Assembly: GCF_047238105.1 (NCBI RefSeq)
Contig: NZ_JBDFMD010000001.1
Coordinates: 558,001-622,000, forward strand
DNA length: 64,000 nt
Direction: 5' to 3'
Origin: Paenibacillus_D sp047238105
GTDB lineage: Bacteria > Bacillota > Bacilli > Paenibacillales > Paenibacillaceae
The notes below the pieces were generated by a model. The model was not told the DNA's origin. It saw nothing but the letters and a program-made list of their open reading frames with translations, and made no database searches. Made by a program: the position numbers and the translations under genes. Shown here in pieces: positions 16,947 to 25,687 of this stretch (positions are counted from its first letter, which is position 1; each line of letters starts with the position of its first letter).

Positions 16947-17423
16947 ATGTCCATTTATGATTACACGGTGACTACGATTGACGGCGAGATCACGACACTG
17001 GCCAATTACAAAGGTCACGTATTGCTTATCGTCAATACAGCGAGCGCATGCGGGCTTACTCCCCACTATGAAGGGCTGCAGCACTTGTATGATACATACC
17101 GGGAGCAAGGCTTAGTCGTTCTTGGTTTCCCTTGCAACCAGTTTGCCGGTCAGGAACCGGGAACCGAAGCGGAGATCAAATCGTTTTGCGAGCTGAAATA
17201 CAATGTATCGTTCCCGATGTTTGCCAAGATCGACGTCAAGGGCGAGCATGCCCACCCACTCTTTACACATCTGACAGAAGAGGTGCCCGAGCCTTACCGG
17301 ACCGGCGAGATCGAATGGAATTTCGTGAAGTTCCTTGTAGACCGCGACGGCAACGTTGTCAAGCAGTTCAGCGCCCGCACCGAGCCAAGCCAGTTGACCG
17401 CAGACATCGAAGCACTCCTCTGA
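16947..17423 (+). CDS. Glutathione peroxidase family (thiol peroxidase, Cys type)
   Basis: 158 aa. The active-site block is NTASACGLTPHYEGL with cysteine (Cys35) in place of selenocysteine; then GFPCNQFAGQEPG supplies the Gln and the second Cys, and WNFVKFLVDRDG the Trp-Asn pair. It reduces peroxides, in Firmicutes probably with thioredoxin or bacillithiol rather than glutathione. The ATG has AGGGGG about ten bases upstream. The open frame to 16737 is ignored because it passes through the promoter. Confidence 0.93.
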   Translation: MSIYDYTVTTIDGEITTLANYKGHVLLIVNTASACGLTPHYEGLQHLYDTYREQGLVVLGFPCNQFAGQEPGTEAEIKSFCELKYNVSFPMFAKIDVKGEHAHPLFTHLTEEVPEPYRTGEIEWNFVKFLVDRDGNVVKQFSARTEPSQLTADIEALL

Positions 17424-17449
17424 GAGAACCGATCTTTTTGAACGTGAAG

Positions 17450-17484
17450 ACAAATGGCGATGCCTCCCGGGCATCGCCATTTGT
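17450..17484. terminator. Bidirectional terminator
   Basis: A perfect 14-bp stem (17450-17463 with 17471-17484, 7-base loop) lies between the convergent peroxidase and LacI genes. On the minus strand an A-rich stretch with AAAAAG follows at distance. Confidence 0.8.
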
Positions 17485-17500
17485 GGTGCGAAGAGAAGAT

Positions 17501-18562
17501 CTACCTCTTGAAAGTAGAGTCCCTGTACAGCACCTCACCGTTGATGAGCAGCTTGTCCAGCGGATCGGACGGCTTGGCGATCCTGGCGAGCAGCCGTTCG
17601 ACAGCTCTCCTGCCGAGCGTTTCCTTGGGCACATTGACGGTGGTCAGCGGAGGCCGGGACCGGTAGGCGTCCTCGATATTGTCGAAGCCGGTCACTGCCG
17701 CCTCGCCGGGCACCTCGATCCCGAGCGAGCCCAGTGCCCGCAGGACGTGGATTGCGATCATATCATTAGCACACAGCCATGCTGTCGGCAGCTCGCCTCC
17801 GGTACGCGCAGCCTCGGCCCAGGCCACGATCTCCCCTTCGGCTGCCGGCCCGGTCAGCCCGTCGATGCTGAGCAGCTTTTCCGCGCCGCCCGCAGCCGTG
17901 CCAAGCTCTTCTTCCACGGCGCTGCGAAAACCGATCCAACGGTCAGTAAAGCTGCGGGAAAATTGATGGCTGCCGACGAATTGGAGCCGTCTGTGTCCGA
18001 GACCGATCATATAGCGTGTCAGCCGATACATGCAATCGGTATTGTTGACGAATACCGTATCGGTTGGGATCAGGGCATCCTCATGATCCACCAGCACCAT
18101 CGGGATCCCCATCCGGTGCACTTCAAGCAGCAGCGATGAAGAGATCACGCCGACGCCGATGAGCCCCATGATGCCTTTGGGATTGAGGATGTCCATAAAA
18201 TGATCGACGCTGTGCTCGGAGACGATCAAGATCCCCAGTCCGTCTTCCTCCAGCTTGGCGGAGATGCCGTTGACTATCTTACCCCAATACGTCGACTCCC
18301 GCGTCTGGAACCGGATATTGGGCATGAGCACAATGACGATTTTTTTCTGTCTGGTGCGGGGCTTGACCCCTGCAGGAGCCGTCTCCGCCGGCCGGAGCGC
18401 CGTTGCGCTCTGTGCAAAGTACCCGAGCTGGGACGCTGCTTGGATGACGCGTTCTTTCGTCTGGTCACTGACGCCTCCTTTGCCGGAGAGCGCCTTGGAG
18501 ACGACAAATTTGGATACGCCCAGGTAATCGGCGATTTGCTGCATGGAGACTTTTTTGCCCAT
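17501..18562 (-). CDS. LacI-family transcriptional regulator
   Basis: 353 aa. The N-terminal HTH (VSMQQIADYLGVSKFVVSKA, residues 5-24) is followed by a hinge (VIQAASQLGYF) and a periplasmic-binding-protein-like sensor domain with VDHEDALIPTDTVFVNN and WLCANDMIAIHVLRALGSLGIEVPGEAAVTGFDN. The inducer is unknown. The upstream ribosome site is weak (AAAGCAGC). No sugar gene lies beside it, so it may act at distant sites, for example the TGATAGCGCTATCA palindrome at 47096. Confidence 0.9.
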   Translation of the reverse strand: MGKKVSMQQIADYLGVSKFVVSKALSGKGGVSDQTKERVIQAASQLGYFAQSATALRPAETAPAGVKPRTRQKKIVIVLMPNIRFQTRESTYWGKIVNGISAKLEEDGLGILIVSEHSVDHFMDILNPKGIMGLIGVGVISSSLLLEVHRMGIPMVLVDHEDALIPTDTVFVNNTDCMYRLTRYMIGLGHRRLQFVGSHQFSRSFTDRWIGFRSAVEEELGTAAGGAEKLLSIDGLTGPAAEGEIVAWAEAARTGGELPTAWLCANDMIAIHVLRALGSLGIEVPGEAAVTGFDNIEDAYRSRPPLTTVNVPKETLGRRAVERLLARIAKPSDPLDKLLINGEVLYRDSTFKR

Positions 18563-18631
18563 ATTCGTAGTTCAGCTGCTTTCTATAAAAGGTTATCTAC
18601 TTTCCATCTATACCAGAGCGCATATCAAAAA

Positions 18632-19345
18632 TCAAGCTAAACGCTTACCGGCTTGCGAAGCTCGGGCTGCCAGCCGGTCGACAAGCAGGAGCAGCCCGTA
18701 AAGCAGAAAACAAAGCCCCCAGACGATAAACTCCAGCTGCAGCAGGTACCACGGCCAAGGAGCTAGCAGATCCAGCATCGAACCCGTGGCCGGTTTCCGG
18801 GCCAGAAACATAAAATTGCTGCCTGTCCACAGATTGGCGAGCGCCGCCGGGACGGCGAGCACGTGGAGCCAACCGATCGCCCGCAGTACGGAACCCGCTG
18901 TCGGCCGGTAGCCTTCGACTGCCGTCATGAAGAGGCTCGCACAAATAATCGCGATATGCGCGACAAAGAAATGAAGATAGCGGAAGTGCGGAAACGTATA
19001 GTCCAGATTGGGAGTCAGGAGCGCCTGAAGCGCGCCGAGAATACCCAGAAAGAAACAGATCTCATAAAGCCTTCTGCCCTTCGAAACCAGCAGAACGGCA
19101 GACAGCAGCAGCGTCATGCTGCACAGCTGAAGGGGCCAAGCCTGCACGCTCCAGGTCCCGCTCATGATATGCCAGATCTGCAGGGCACCCTCACTGCCGA
19201 GCAATACGGCAGCCAATCCCCATCGTACGAGCCGGTTCAAGCGCGGGTGCCGCAGCCTGCCGCGCCAGAGCACGATCAGCAAGAAGCACAGCGCGCCGAT
19301 AACCAGCGCAACAAGATGAGCCGTTGACAGCCATGCAAACTCCAT
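18632..19345 (-). CDS. YwaF/TIGR02206-type integral membrane protein
   Basis: About 237 aa with six or seven hydrophobic segments. Conserved features of the YwaF family are seen: QAWPLQLCSMTLLLSA, LLTPNLDYTFPHFRYLHFFVAHIAII and PWYLLQLEFIVWGLCFLLYG. The function is unknown. ATG 19345 is preferred because GGGGGTGA lies seven bases upstream; the ATG at 19351 is only one base from that site. Confidence 0.75.
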   Translation of the reverse strand: MEFAWLSTAHLVALVIGALCFLLIVLWRGRLRHPRLNRLVRWGLAAVLLGSEGALQIWHIMSGTWSVQAWPLQLCSMTLLLSAVLLVSKGRRLYEICFFLGILGALQALLTPNLDYTFPHFRYLHFFVAHIAIICASLFMTAVEGYRPTAGSVLRAIGWLHVLAVPAALANLWTGSNFMFLARKPATGSMLDLLAPWPWYLLQLEFIVWGLCFLLYGLLLLVDRLAARASQAGKRLA

Positions 19346-19543
19346 CCTCATGTCACCCCCGATTTGCTTCCATTATCCGGTCTTCGGGTATGGATGACCA
19401 GTACCAAGGTGAAACGGCTGTCGCCGTCCTCTGGCGGCGTCGCTAGTTTCATTCCGGAGAAATATAAGCCAAGTAGATGTGTAAAACATATACTTTCTTA
19501 TATTTCAAGTTCTACTGGTACTGCGGCCTAATTAGCCTCGCCG

Positions 19544-20230
19544 TTATTGATTGTCTTTGCTATCCTTGTGATCGAATAACCCCATCTCCCGCACTCTGCC
19601 CGCCGCTTCTTTGGAGCCGCTGAGACCCAGCTTCTTCAGCACATTGCCGATATGATTCTTGACAGTCCGGATCGAAACGAACTGCCGCTCAGCGATCTGA
19701 GACTGCGTATAGCCCTGATCGACCAGCTCCAACAGCTGCAGCTCCGACGGCGTGATTAACGATTTGAGCTTCTGCACTTCAAACTCCCGCTCCAGTTCCT
19801 TGAGTCTGCGGAACTCATCGCGCATCTGTTCCGCCGCGGCGGCACTGATCGTCGAGCGGCGCACATAGGCCGAACGGATCGCCTCCGGCAGTCCTTCATA
19901 GTCGGACTTGATCTGATAATCGATCGCACCGGCCTGGAAGGAGCCGAAGATCAGGTCCTTCTCTTCCATCGACGTGAGCATGATCACCCTGGCTCCCGTA
20001 GCTGCTCCCACCTCTTCGGCCAGCTGTACGCCCTCCGGTACGCCATGCAGCATGATGTCCATCAGTACGACATCAGCAGGAGCTTCTCCCGAGCTCAGCG
20101 CTTCCCGGATACGTTCCGGCTGATCCGTCGCAAGCGCCACCTCCAGATCGTCCTGCATCGCAAGATATGCCCGCAGACCGCGCAGCCATTCCTTGTCATC
20201 TTCGACAATCCACAGCTTGATTTTATCCAT
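19544..20230 (-). CDS. Response regulator, REC + LuxR-type HTH
   Basis: 228 aa. The receiver domain has the acidic pair ED-D (residues 10-12), phospho-acceptor Asp58 in VVLMDIM, and the Thr/Ser and Lys positions (MLTSMEE; QIKSDYEG). After a helical linker comes a LuxR/NarL HTH: TPSELQLLELVDQGYTQSQIA and RTVKNHIGNVLKKLG. ATG 20230 is chosen (GGGGGTGAG upstream). It lies 61 bases after the histidine kinase gene and forms a two-component pair with it. The target genes are unknown. Confidence 0.9.
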   Translation of the reverse strand: MDKIKLWIVEDDKEWLRGLRAYLAMQDDLEVALATDQPERIREALSSGEAPADVVLMDIMLHGVPEGVQLAEEVGAATGARVIMLTSMEEKDLIFGSFQAGAIDYQIKSDYEGLPEAIRSAYVRRSTISAAAAEQMRDEFRRLKELEREFEVQKLKSLITPSELQLLELVDQGYTQSQIAERQFVSIRTVKNHIGNVLKKLGLSGSKEAAGRVREMGLFDHKDSKDNQ

Positions 20231-20291
20231 CCGCTCACCCCCTTCATCGATTGGCTCCACTTTCATTGTTCGTTTTTTCGGATTCAACCGA

Positions 20292-21665
20292 CTAATTCTC
20301 GTCTCTTCTCGCCCGGATACTCCGTTTGGGGAACACCATCGTCGCAGTCGTGCCCTCTCCAGACCTGCTTCGCAGCAGCAATCGGCCGCCGTGCTTCCTC
20401 ATGACATGATAAGCGTAGGGAATTCCCAGTCCAAAGTTGGCACCGCTGCTTCTCTTGGTCGTGTAGAACGGCTCGAAGGCTTTGCGGATCGCCTCCTTGG
20501 GCATGCCTCCTCCCGAATCCCGCACTTCGATCATCAGTTCCCGCTTGGCTTCGACCAGCTCAACCGCCAGCTCGCCCCGGCCGTTCATGGCGTCGATGCT
20601 GTTGGAGATCAGGTTGGTGAGCGCCTCCGCGACTTGCGCCGGATCGAGATGGCACTGCCAGCCTTCGCGGGTCCGTACGGTAACCGTCAGTTCCTCGGAC
20701 AGCTGCCGATACGGCTTGACGGTTTCCTGGATGAGCCCGCCCAGATCTACGAGCGCAGGCTTCACAACCAGATCCTCCGTGCGTCTGTGGACCCGGCTGA
20801 TCATCTGCTCGATATGCCGGGACGCCTGCAGGACGGTCTCGATATCCTCGAGCAGCTCCTGCTGCTGCGTCTGACGGGCGTAGCTCTGTATCTTCTCGCT
20901 GAACAGCTTCGCTTTGCCGATATCGTTCTTGATCGCATGGTTGAGGATTGCCGTACCGGAGGTTACCGCCCGCAGGGTCGAATCCAGCCGGCGGCGGTCG
21001 ATCAGCACGCGGATGCCCAGGAACCCGTAAGTGAACAAGCCGATGATAAAGATGACAAATCCCGCTCCGACAAACCAGGTGTTGTAGACCCACATTCGCA
21101 GCATGCCAAAGCTGGGCAAAACATAATTAAGCATCATGAAGATGAGGACCGGCGGCAGCACTGCCAGACAAACGACGCCGTGGGTTCTTGCTTGCAGCGC
21201 ATGCACGCTCCGTCTGGTCAGGACCAGGACGGCTCCGATCAGGATATAGGGCACGGCCCACCAGACGACGAAGCGGAATGTAATGGGGTACATCTCATTA
21301 TATGGCGGCGTCGCGATCAGACTGATCATGATTGGTACGAGCAGTGCTGCCGCAATCCAAAGACGGTATCGCTGCAGTCTCCGGATGGGACGGTACGCCA
21401 GTGCGAACAACAGAAAAAAGTACGGTACCCCGTAGTATGAGCTGACAGAGGATGCCGCTTGCAACGTATAAAGCGCTTCACTAGCCGTGGTAATGCCGTA
21501 ATGCTCTTCGATATAAGGAATGATGCGGTCATCCAGCAGCGCAGCCAGCGCTCCGGTCCCGCCGAAGAATGCTACGCCGCCCAGTGCGCGGTTGACTGCT
21601 GACCGGGGGTCGGAGGCGATCAGAAAGATCGTCATCGCCCATAAGGCAAGGATTACGAAGAGCAT
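20292..21665 (-). CDS. Membrane sensor histidine kinase
   Basis: 457 aa. About seven hydrophobic segments fill residues 1-220; then a phospho-acceptor region with His243 (AILNHAIKNDIG), an N-box (EALTNLISNSIDAMNG), G1 (VRDSGGGM), an F-box (FEPFYTTKRSSG) and G2 (GLGIPYAYHVMRKHGG). The HxxKND H-box resembles kinases that sense through their membrane helices without an extracellular domain. Partner: the LuxR-type regulator just downstream. A minus-strand TATAAT at 21722-21717 may be its -10. Confidence 0.9.
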   Translation of the reverse strand: MLFVILALWAMTIFLIASDPRSAVNRALGGVAFFGGTGALAALLDDRIIPYIEEHYGITTASEALYTLQAASSVSSYYGVPYFFLLFALAYRPIRRLQRYRLWIAAALLVPIMISLIATPPYNEMYPITFRFVVWWAVPYILIGAVLVLTRRSVHALQARTHGVVCLAVLPPVLIFMMLNYVLPSFGMLRMWVYNTWFVGAGFVIFIIGLFTYGFLGIRVLIDRRRLDSTLRAVTSGTAILNHAIKNDIGKAKLFSEKIQSYARQTQQQELLEDIETVLQASRHIEQMISRVHRRTEDLVVKPALVDLGGLIQETVKPYRQLSEELTVTVRTREGWQCHLDPAQVAEALTNLISNSIDAMNGRGELAVELVEAKRELMIEVRDSGGGMPKEAIRKAFEPFYTTKRSSGANFGLGIPYAYHVMRKHGGRLLLRSRSGEGTTATMVFPKRSIRARRDEN

Positions 21666-21765
21666 CTATCTCTTCCTTCATTAGTGAGATTTACGAATCG
21701 TTTAGCATTCATTTTGATTATACCCTGTTCCTTGCCGGGATTGAAGCCAAACGAAGAAAAAACAG

Positions 21766-21794
21766 TTGCATCCGCCTCATCCCCGTGCTATGAT
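21766..21794 (+). promoter_or_regulatory. Sigma-A promoter for tRNA-Pro
   Basis: TTGCAT (21766-21771), a 17-base spacer and TATGAT (21789-21794) lie about 55 bases ahead of the tRNA. Confidence 0.75.
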
Positions 21795-21849
21795 ACTTTT
21801 CGTGCTTCATGACAGGGGGACGCTTTCCCTCCACATCAAGCCTTGTTAT

Positions 21850-21926
21850 CGGGATGTAGCTCAGCTTGGTAGAGCACCTGGTTTGGGACCAGGGGGTCGC
21901 ATGTTCAAATCGTGTCATCCCGACCA
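21850..21926 (+). tRNA. tRNA-Pro (anticodon UGG)
   Basis: A 77-base cloverleaf with acceptor stem CGGGATG/CATCCCG, D-arm GCTC...GAGC, anticodon stem CCTGG/CCAGG with loop TTTGGGA (anticodon TGG at 21884-21886), T-loop GTTCAAATC and an encoded CCA end at 21924-21926. Confidence 0.97.
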
Positions 21927-22325
21927 TCCATACGTTCCCACGCAACCGCCGATTGCGATCGGCGGTTTTTTTGATTGTTGGGCCTTGCGCGAACTGAGGA
22001 CAATTGTACAACTTCATTCCCCTTTCCGAAGAAGTATCCGCTTACAAGGCAGGCTACGATAGAGCCCTACTATCGTTGCTCGGGAAAGGGATTCACGCAC
22101 GGAAAAGGAGACTAAGCATAGCTAGCCTCCTTCTCCGCTCCGCCGCCATACAGCGTGCTCTCGGGGAGAGAGCTTGCAGTGCTGTTTGAAATGCCTGATC
22201 CAGAGCTCCGGCTCATGGCGGCCCCTGGGCTGCCATCGCTCGCTTGCCATTTGCCCCCGGTGCACACATGCTTGCCGAGCAATTCTTCGCCGCCTCGCGG
22301 CAGGCTAGTCGTCGCTGCTTCCTCC
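21927..22325. other. Intergenic region after tRNA-Pro
   Basis: It holds the tRNA terminator (21944-21972) and an imperfect 16-bp hairpin at 22101-22136 that may end the minus-strand kinase transcript. A 76-codon low-complexity minus-strand frame (22112-22342) is not accepted as a gene. Confidence 0.5.
21944..21972 (+). terminator. Terminator of tRNA-Pro
   Basis: A perfect 10-bp stem AACCGCCGAT/ATCGGCGGTT with a 4-base loop, followed by TTTTT. Confidence 0.9.
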
Positions 22326-23823
22326 TCACTTCGCCTGCGCAAGCAGCCGATCGCTTCTCACTCTCGCCACCGCCTGTTGCCAGCCGGCATACCCCGTATC
22401 GGCCGCAGCCCGGGAGCAGCCAGGGAGATAACGCGTCGCCTGCCGCGACAGTGTGTCCAGCTCGGCTTCGTGGCGCCACACGCCCGCTGTCAAGCCGCCC
22501 AGATAGCAGGAGCCCATCGCAGACAGCTCCGCGACATCGGAGCAGACGAGTTCTGCCTGCAGGATATCCGCCTGCAGCTGCATCAGATATCCGCTGGAGC
22601 TCGCGCCTCCATCCGCCTGGATCTTCGCCAGCCGGATGCCCGCTTCGTCGGCAAACAGCTCCGCCGCATCCCGGATCTGATAGGCGATGCTCTCGTACCC
22701 CGCCCGGATCAGATGAGCACGTGTCGCGCCCCGGCTCAGACCGACCACTGCTGCCCGTGCATCCGCATCCCAGTAAGGCGCGCCCAATCCTGCGAATGCC
22801 GGGACCACATATACACCTTCATTATGATGGAGACCGGACGCTAACTGCACAGCTTCTTCAAAGCTGTCGAACAACCCCAGATTATCCCTCAGCCATTTCA
22901 TCGTATCGCCAGAGCTATGGATGATGCCTTCGAGCGCATAATGAACTTCGCTGCCGATCGCCCAGGCTACTGCTGTGACGAGGCCGCTGCTTGACGAGAG
23001 CGGCTTCTTACCGGTGTAGGCGAGCACGGAGGAGCCGGTACCGTATGTGACTTTGGCCATCCCGGGCTGCCGGCAGCGCTGTCCGTACAAGGCGCCCTGC
23101 GAATCGCCGATCAAGCCGCAGACCGGTACGCGTTGGGCCCCGGGCAGCTCAGATGCCGCTGGATAACCTGCGATTTCGGTGCTTGAGATGATCCGGGGCA
23201 GCTCGAGTCCCTCAAGACCGAACAATGCTTTGAGCTCCTCATCCCACTGCTTCGTCTGCAGATTGTAGAGCGAAGTGCGGCTCGCATTGGTATGATCCGT
23301 TACATAAGCCGCTCCCCCGGTCAGCTTCCACACCAGCCAGCTGTCCATCGTACCCGCCATCAGACGGCTCTGCGGCGGCAGATTTGGCACATGCCGCAGG
23401 ATCCAGGAGATCTTGCCGGCAGAGAAATAAGGGTCCAGGAGCAGCCCGGTCCGGCTGCGCACCATCGGTTCGGCGCCTTGCTCCTTGAGGAACCGGCAAG
23501 CTTCAAGTCCGGCGGCACTGCCAGACGATCGCCGGATAGACCGGGGAGCCGGTCTGCCTGTCCCAGACGACGGCCGTCTCCCGCTGATTGGTGATCGTGA
23601 GCGCCGCGATCCGATCCCAGCCGATACCGAGTCTCTCCATGACTTGCCGGATCAACTGCCTGACATTGGCATAGATCTCTTCCGGATCATGCTCCACCCA
23701 GCCGGGACGCGGGTACAGCTGACGGTGCTCGGCAGCCCTGCTGGCGACGATGCAGCCGGCTTCATCGATGAGCAGCGCTTTCGTACCCGAGGTGCTTTGA
23801 TCGACCGTTAATATATATCTCAC
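22326..23823 (-). pseudogene. FGGY/glycerol-kinase-like sugar kinase, one-base frameshift
   Basis: Two adjoining frames together give one full kinase of about 498 aa. The first (23823-23503) begins at GTG: LTVDQSTSGTKALLIDEAG, GWVEHDPEEIY, TITNQRE, ending AIVWQCRRT then TGA. The second, from about 23507 down to 22326, continues exactly with EACRFLKEQGAEP, GTMDSWLVWKL, ...GLGAPYWDADARAAVVGLSRG and DGGASSSGYLMQLQADIL. Reading CGG ACT (T) GAA, i.e. dropping one T near 23505, restores the frame. It resembles glycerol kinase, but its operon (isomerase, split transketolase) suggests a ketose substrate. It may be a true mutation or an assembly error; a prfB-like programmed shift is unlikely. Confidence 0.85.
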
Positions 23824-23835
23824 CCTGCCACCGCC

Positions 23836-24792
23836 TTATCGCGCTTGCTTCAGCAAGTCCGTCGCCAGCTCGCAGATATGCGGTACGCTGATGCCATAGT
23901 GCTCGAACAGCTCGGCAGTTTTGCCGGTGATCGCTGGTTCGTCTGCAATACCGACGATCCGTACCGGAACAGGACGATGCTGGACCACGATCTCGGCGAC
24001 GGCTGCGCCGAGCCCGCCGTGGATGCTGTGCTCCTCCAGCGTGATGATCCCCGCCGTCTCCGCTGCCGCGCGCCGGATCGCTTCTGCATCGAGCGGCTTG
24101 ATCGTATGCATGTTGAGCACCCGGCACTTCACGCCTTCGGCCGCCAGGCTATCGGCTGCATCCAGCGCCACCCGCACCGTCTCGCCCGCTGCCACGATCG
24201 TCACTGCGTCACCCTGGCGCAGCTCGACTGCTTTGCCGAACTCAAAAGGAATCTCTTCGGACGACGCATAGCAGTCCTGCACAGGATTGCGGCCGATCCG
24301 CATATAGACGCCGCCCTGATGCTCCAGCATCGCCTCGGTCGCTCTCCGGGTCTCGTGCCGGTCTGCCGGCAGGATAACGGTCAGTCCCGGGATCGCCCGC
24401 ATCACTGCGATGTCCTGAAGCGAGTGATGGGACATGCCGAGCGCCCCGTAGCTGACCCCGCCGCTGATGCCGATCAGCTTGACGTTTGTACCCGAATAGG
24501 CGACATCAACCTTGATCTGCTCGATCGATCGCATGCTGAGGAAGCAAGCCGGCGACGCGACGAACGGTTTTTTGCCGCTAGCGGCAAGACCGGCGGCGAT
24601 GCCGACGATATTTTGCTCCGCAATCCCCGTCTCAACGAACTGCTCCGGATAGGCTGCGGCAAACGGAGCCATGGCTGCCGAGCCGCGAGAGTCGCTGGCC
24701 AGGACGACGATATCCTTGTCTTCCTCTGCCATCGCCAGCAACGTCTCGCAGATCACTTGGCGGTTGGCGATTTTATTGGTAGTGACTGTCAT
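23836..24792 (-). CDS. Transketolase, C-terminal subunit
   Basis: 318 aa, equal to the pyrimidine-binding and C-terminal domains of transketolase: DSRGSAAMAPFAAAYPEQFVETGIAEQNIVGIAAGLA (with the catalytic-type Glu in GIAEQ), SHHSLQDIAVMRAIPGLTVILPAD, and a C-terminal domain ending EEHSIHGGLGAAVAEIV. ATG 24792 is chosen. With the N-terminal subunit just upstream (five-base gap) it makes a two-gene transketolase. These split enzymes often act on unusual ketose phosphates in catabolic operons. Confidence 0.88.
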   Translation of the reverse strand: MTVTTNKIANRQVICETLLAMAEEDKDIVVLASDSRGSAAMAPFAAAYPEQFVETGIAEQNIVGIAAGLAASGKKPFVASPACFLSMRSIEQIKVDVAYSGTNVKLIGISGGVSYGALGMSHHSLQDIAVMRAIPGLTVILPADRHETRRATEAMLEHQGGVYMRIGRNPVQDCYASSEEIPFEFGKAVELRQGDAVTIVAAGETVRVALDAADSLAAEGVKCRVLNMHTIKPLDAEAIRRAAAETAGIITLEEHSIHGGLGAAVAEIVVQHRPVPVRIVGIADEPAITGKTAELFEHYGISVPHICELATDLLKQAR

Positions 24793-24797
24793 GGCCT

Positions 24798-25616
24798 TCA
24801 CCCGACTTCCTTGGATAATTCGGCGAGCGCCCGCGAGAGCTCCTCGTCGCTTGGTACATGGTGATGCCAGTGAGGCACATTCTCGGCAAAGGAGACACCT
24901 TTGCCTTTGACCGTATTGGCGATGATCAGGGACGGCTTGCCGCCCGCAGACGGCAGACTGCGGAGCAGCTCCGCGAGGGCGGCAACATCGTTGCCGTCCA
25001 CCTCGTGAACCGTCCAGCCGAAGCTCTGCCATTTGTCCCGGAGCGGCTCCAGCGCCATCACGTCCTCCGTGCTGCCGCTGATCTGCAGCCGGTTGCGGTC
25101 GACGATGCCGACAAGCGTATCGAGCTTGTAATGCGCCGCCGCCATCGCCGCTTCCCAGACCGAGCCTTCGGCGAGCTCGCCATCGCCCATCAGCGTGTAG
25201 GTGCGGTAGGCGCGGCCATCCATCCTGCCGGCCAGCGCGATGCCGACAGAGATCGAGAGTCCGTGGCCGAGCGCGCCTGTATTCATCTCGATGCCGGGCA
25301 CTTTATTGTTGGGGTGGCCGATCAGCCGGGAGCCGAACCGGGAGTAAGTCTCCAGCTCTTCCGACGGGAAAAAGCCCTTGTCGGCGAGGATGCAGTAAAG
25401 AGATTCTACCGAATGCCCCTTGCTGGCGATAAACCGGTCGCGATCCGCCCAGTCCGGGCGGGCGGGATCAATGTTCATCACGTTGTAATAAAGAACGGTC
25501 AGGATATCGGTATTGCTAAGTGATCCTCCTGTATGCCCTGTCTTGGCGCCATGGATCATCCTCAATAAGTCCATGCGGATCTGAGCCGCTTTGCTTTTCA
25601 ACTCCTGCTTATCCAT
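24798..25616 (-). CDS. Transketolase, N-terminal subunit
   Basis: 272 aa, matching the thiamine-diphosphate-binding half: GAKTGHTGGSLSNTDILTVLYY, DRFIASKGHSVESLY, TGALGHGLSISVGIALAGRM and the TPP motif GDGELAEGSVWEA...VDRN. ATG 25616 has GGGAGAGG upstream. It pairs with the C-terminal subunit downstream. Gene order isomerase - TktN - TktC - kinase suggests ketose to ketose phosphate to transketolase cleavage. Confidence 0.88.
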   Translation of the reverse strand: MDKQELKSKAAQIRMDLLRMIHGAKTGHTGGSLSNTDILTVLYYNVMNIDPARPDWADRDRFIASKGHSVESLYCILADKGFFPSEELETYSRFGSRLIGHPNNKVPGIEMNTGALGHGLSISVGIALAGRMDGRAYRTYTLMGDGELAEGSVWEAAMAAAHYKLDTLVGIVDRNRLQISGSTEDVMALEPLRDKWQSFGWTVHEVDGNDVAALAELLRSLPSAGGKPSLIIANTVKGKGVSFAENVPHWHHHVPSDEELSRALAELSKEVG

Positions 25617-25687
25617 CTGCCCCTCTCCCTTCCGCTTGTGGGGCGCATAGACGCGGTTGACATGCTCCTCCCGCTAGAATGCGCCTA

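Noticed and set aside
18632..18645. TAAGCGTTTA resembling a cre or LacI operator near the LacI gene
   Set aside because: It is the last codons (GKRLA-stop) of the YwaF-type membrane protein and the flanks do not complete the consensus.
20193..21440. 415-codon plus-strand frame opposite the histidine kinase
   Set aside because: Antisense shadow; the minus-strand frame carries complete kinase motifs.
22112..22342. 76-codon minus-strand open frame after the FGGY kinase
   Set aside because: It overlaps the kinase end, is low in complexity (Ser/Gly/Glu-rich), starts at a TTG without a separate ribosome site and ends within a hairpin. No family is recognisable.
23500..23510. Programmed +1 frameshift in the sugar kinase, prfB-like
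   Set aside because: ACTTGA is not the known slippery site and no stimulatory Shine-Dalgarno-like element is evident just upstream; a mutation or sequencing error is simpler.
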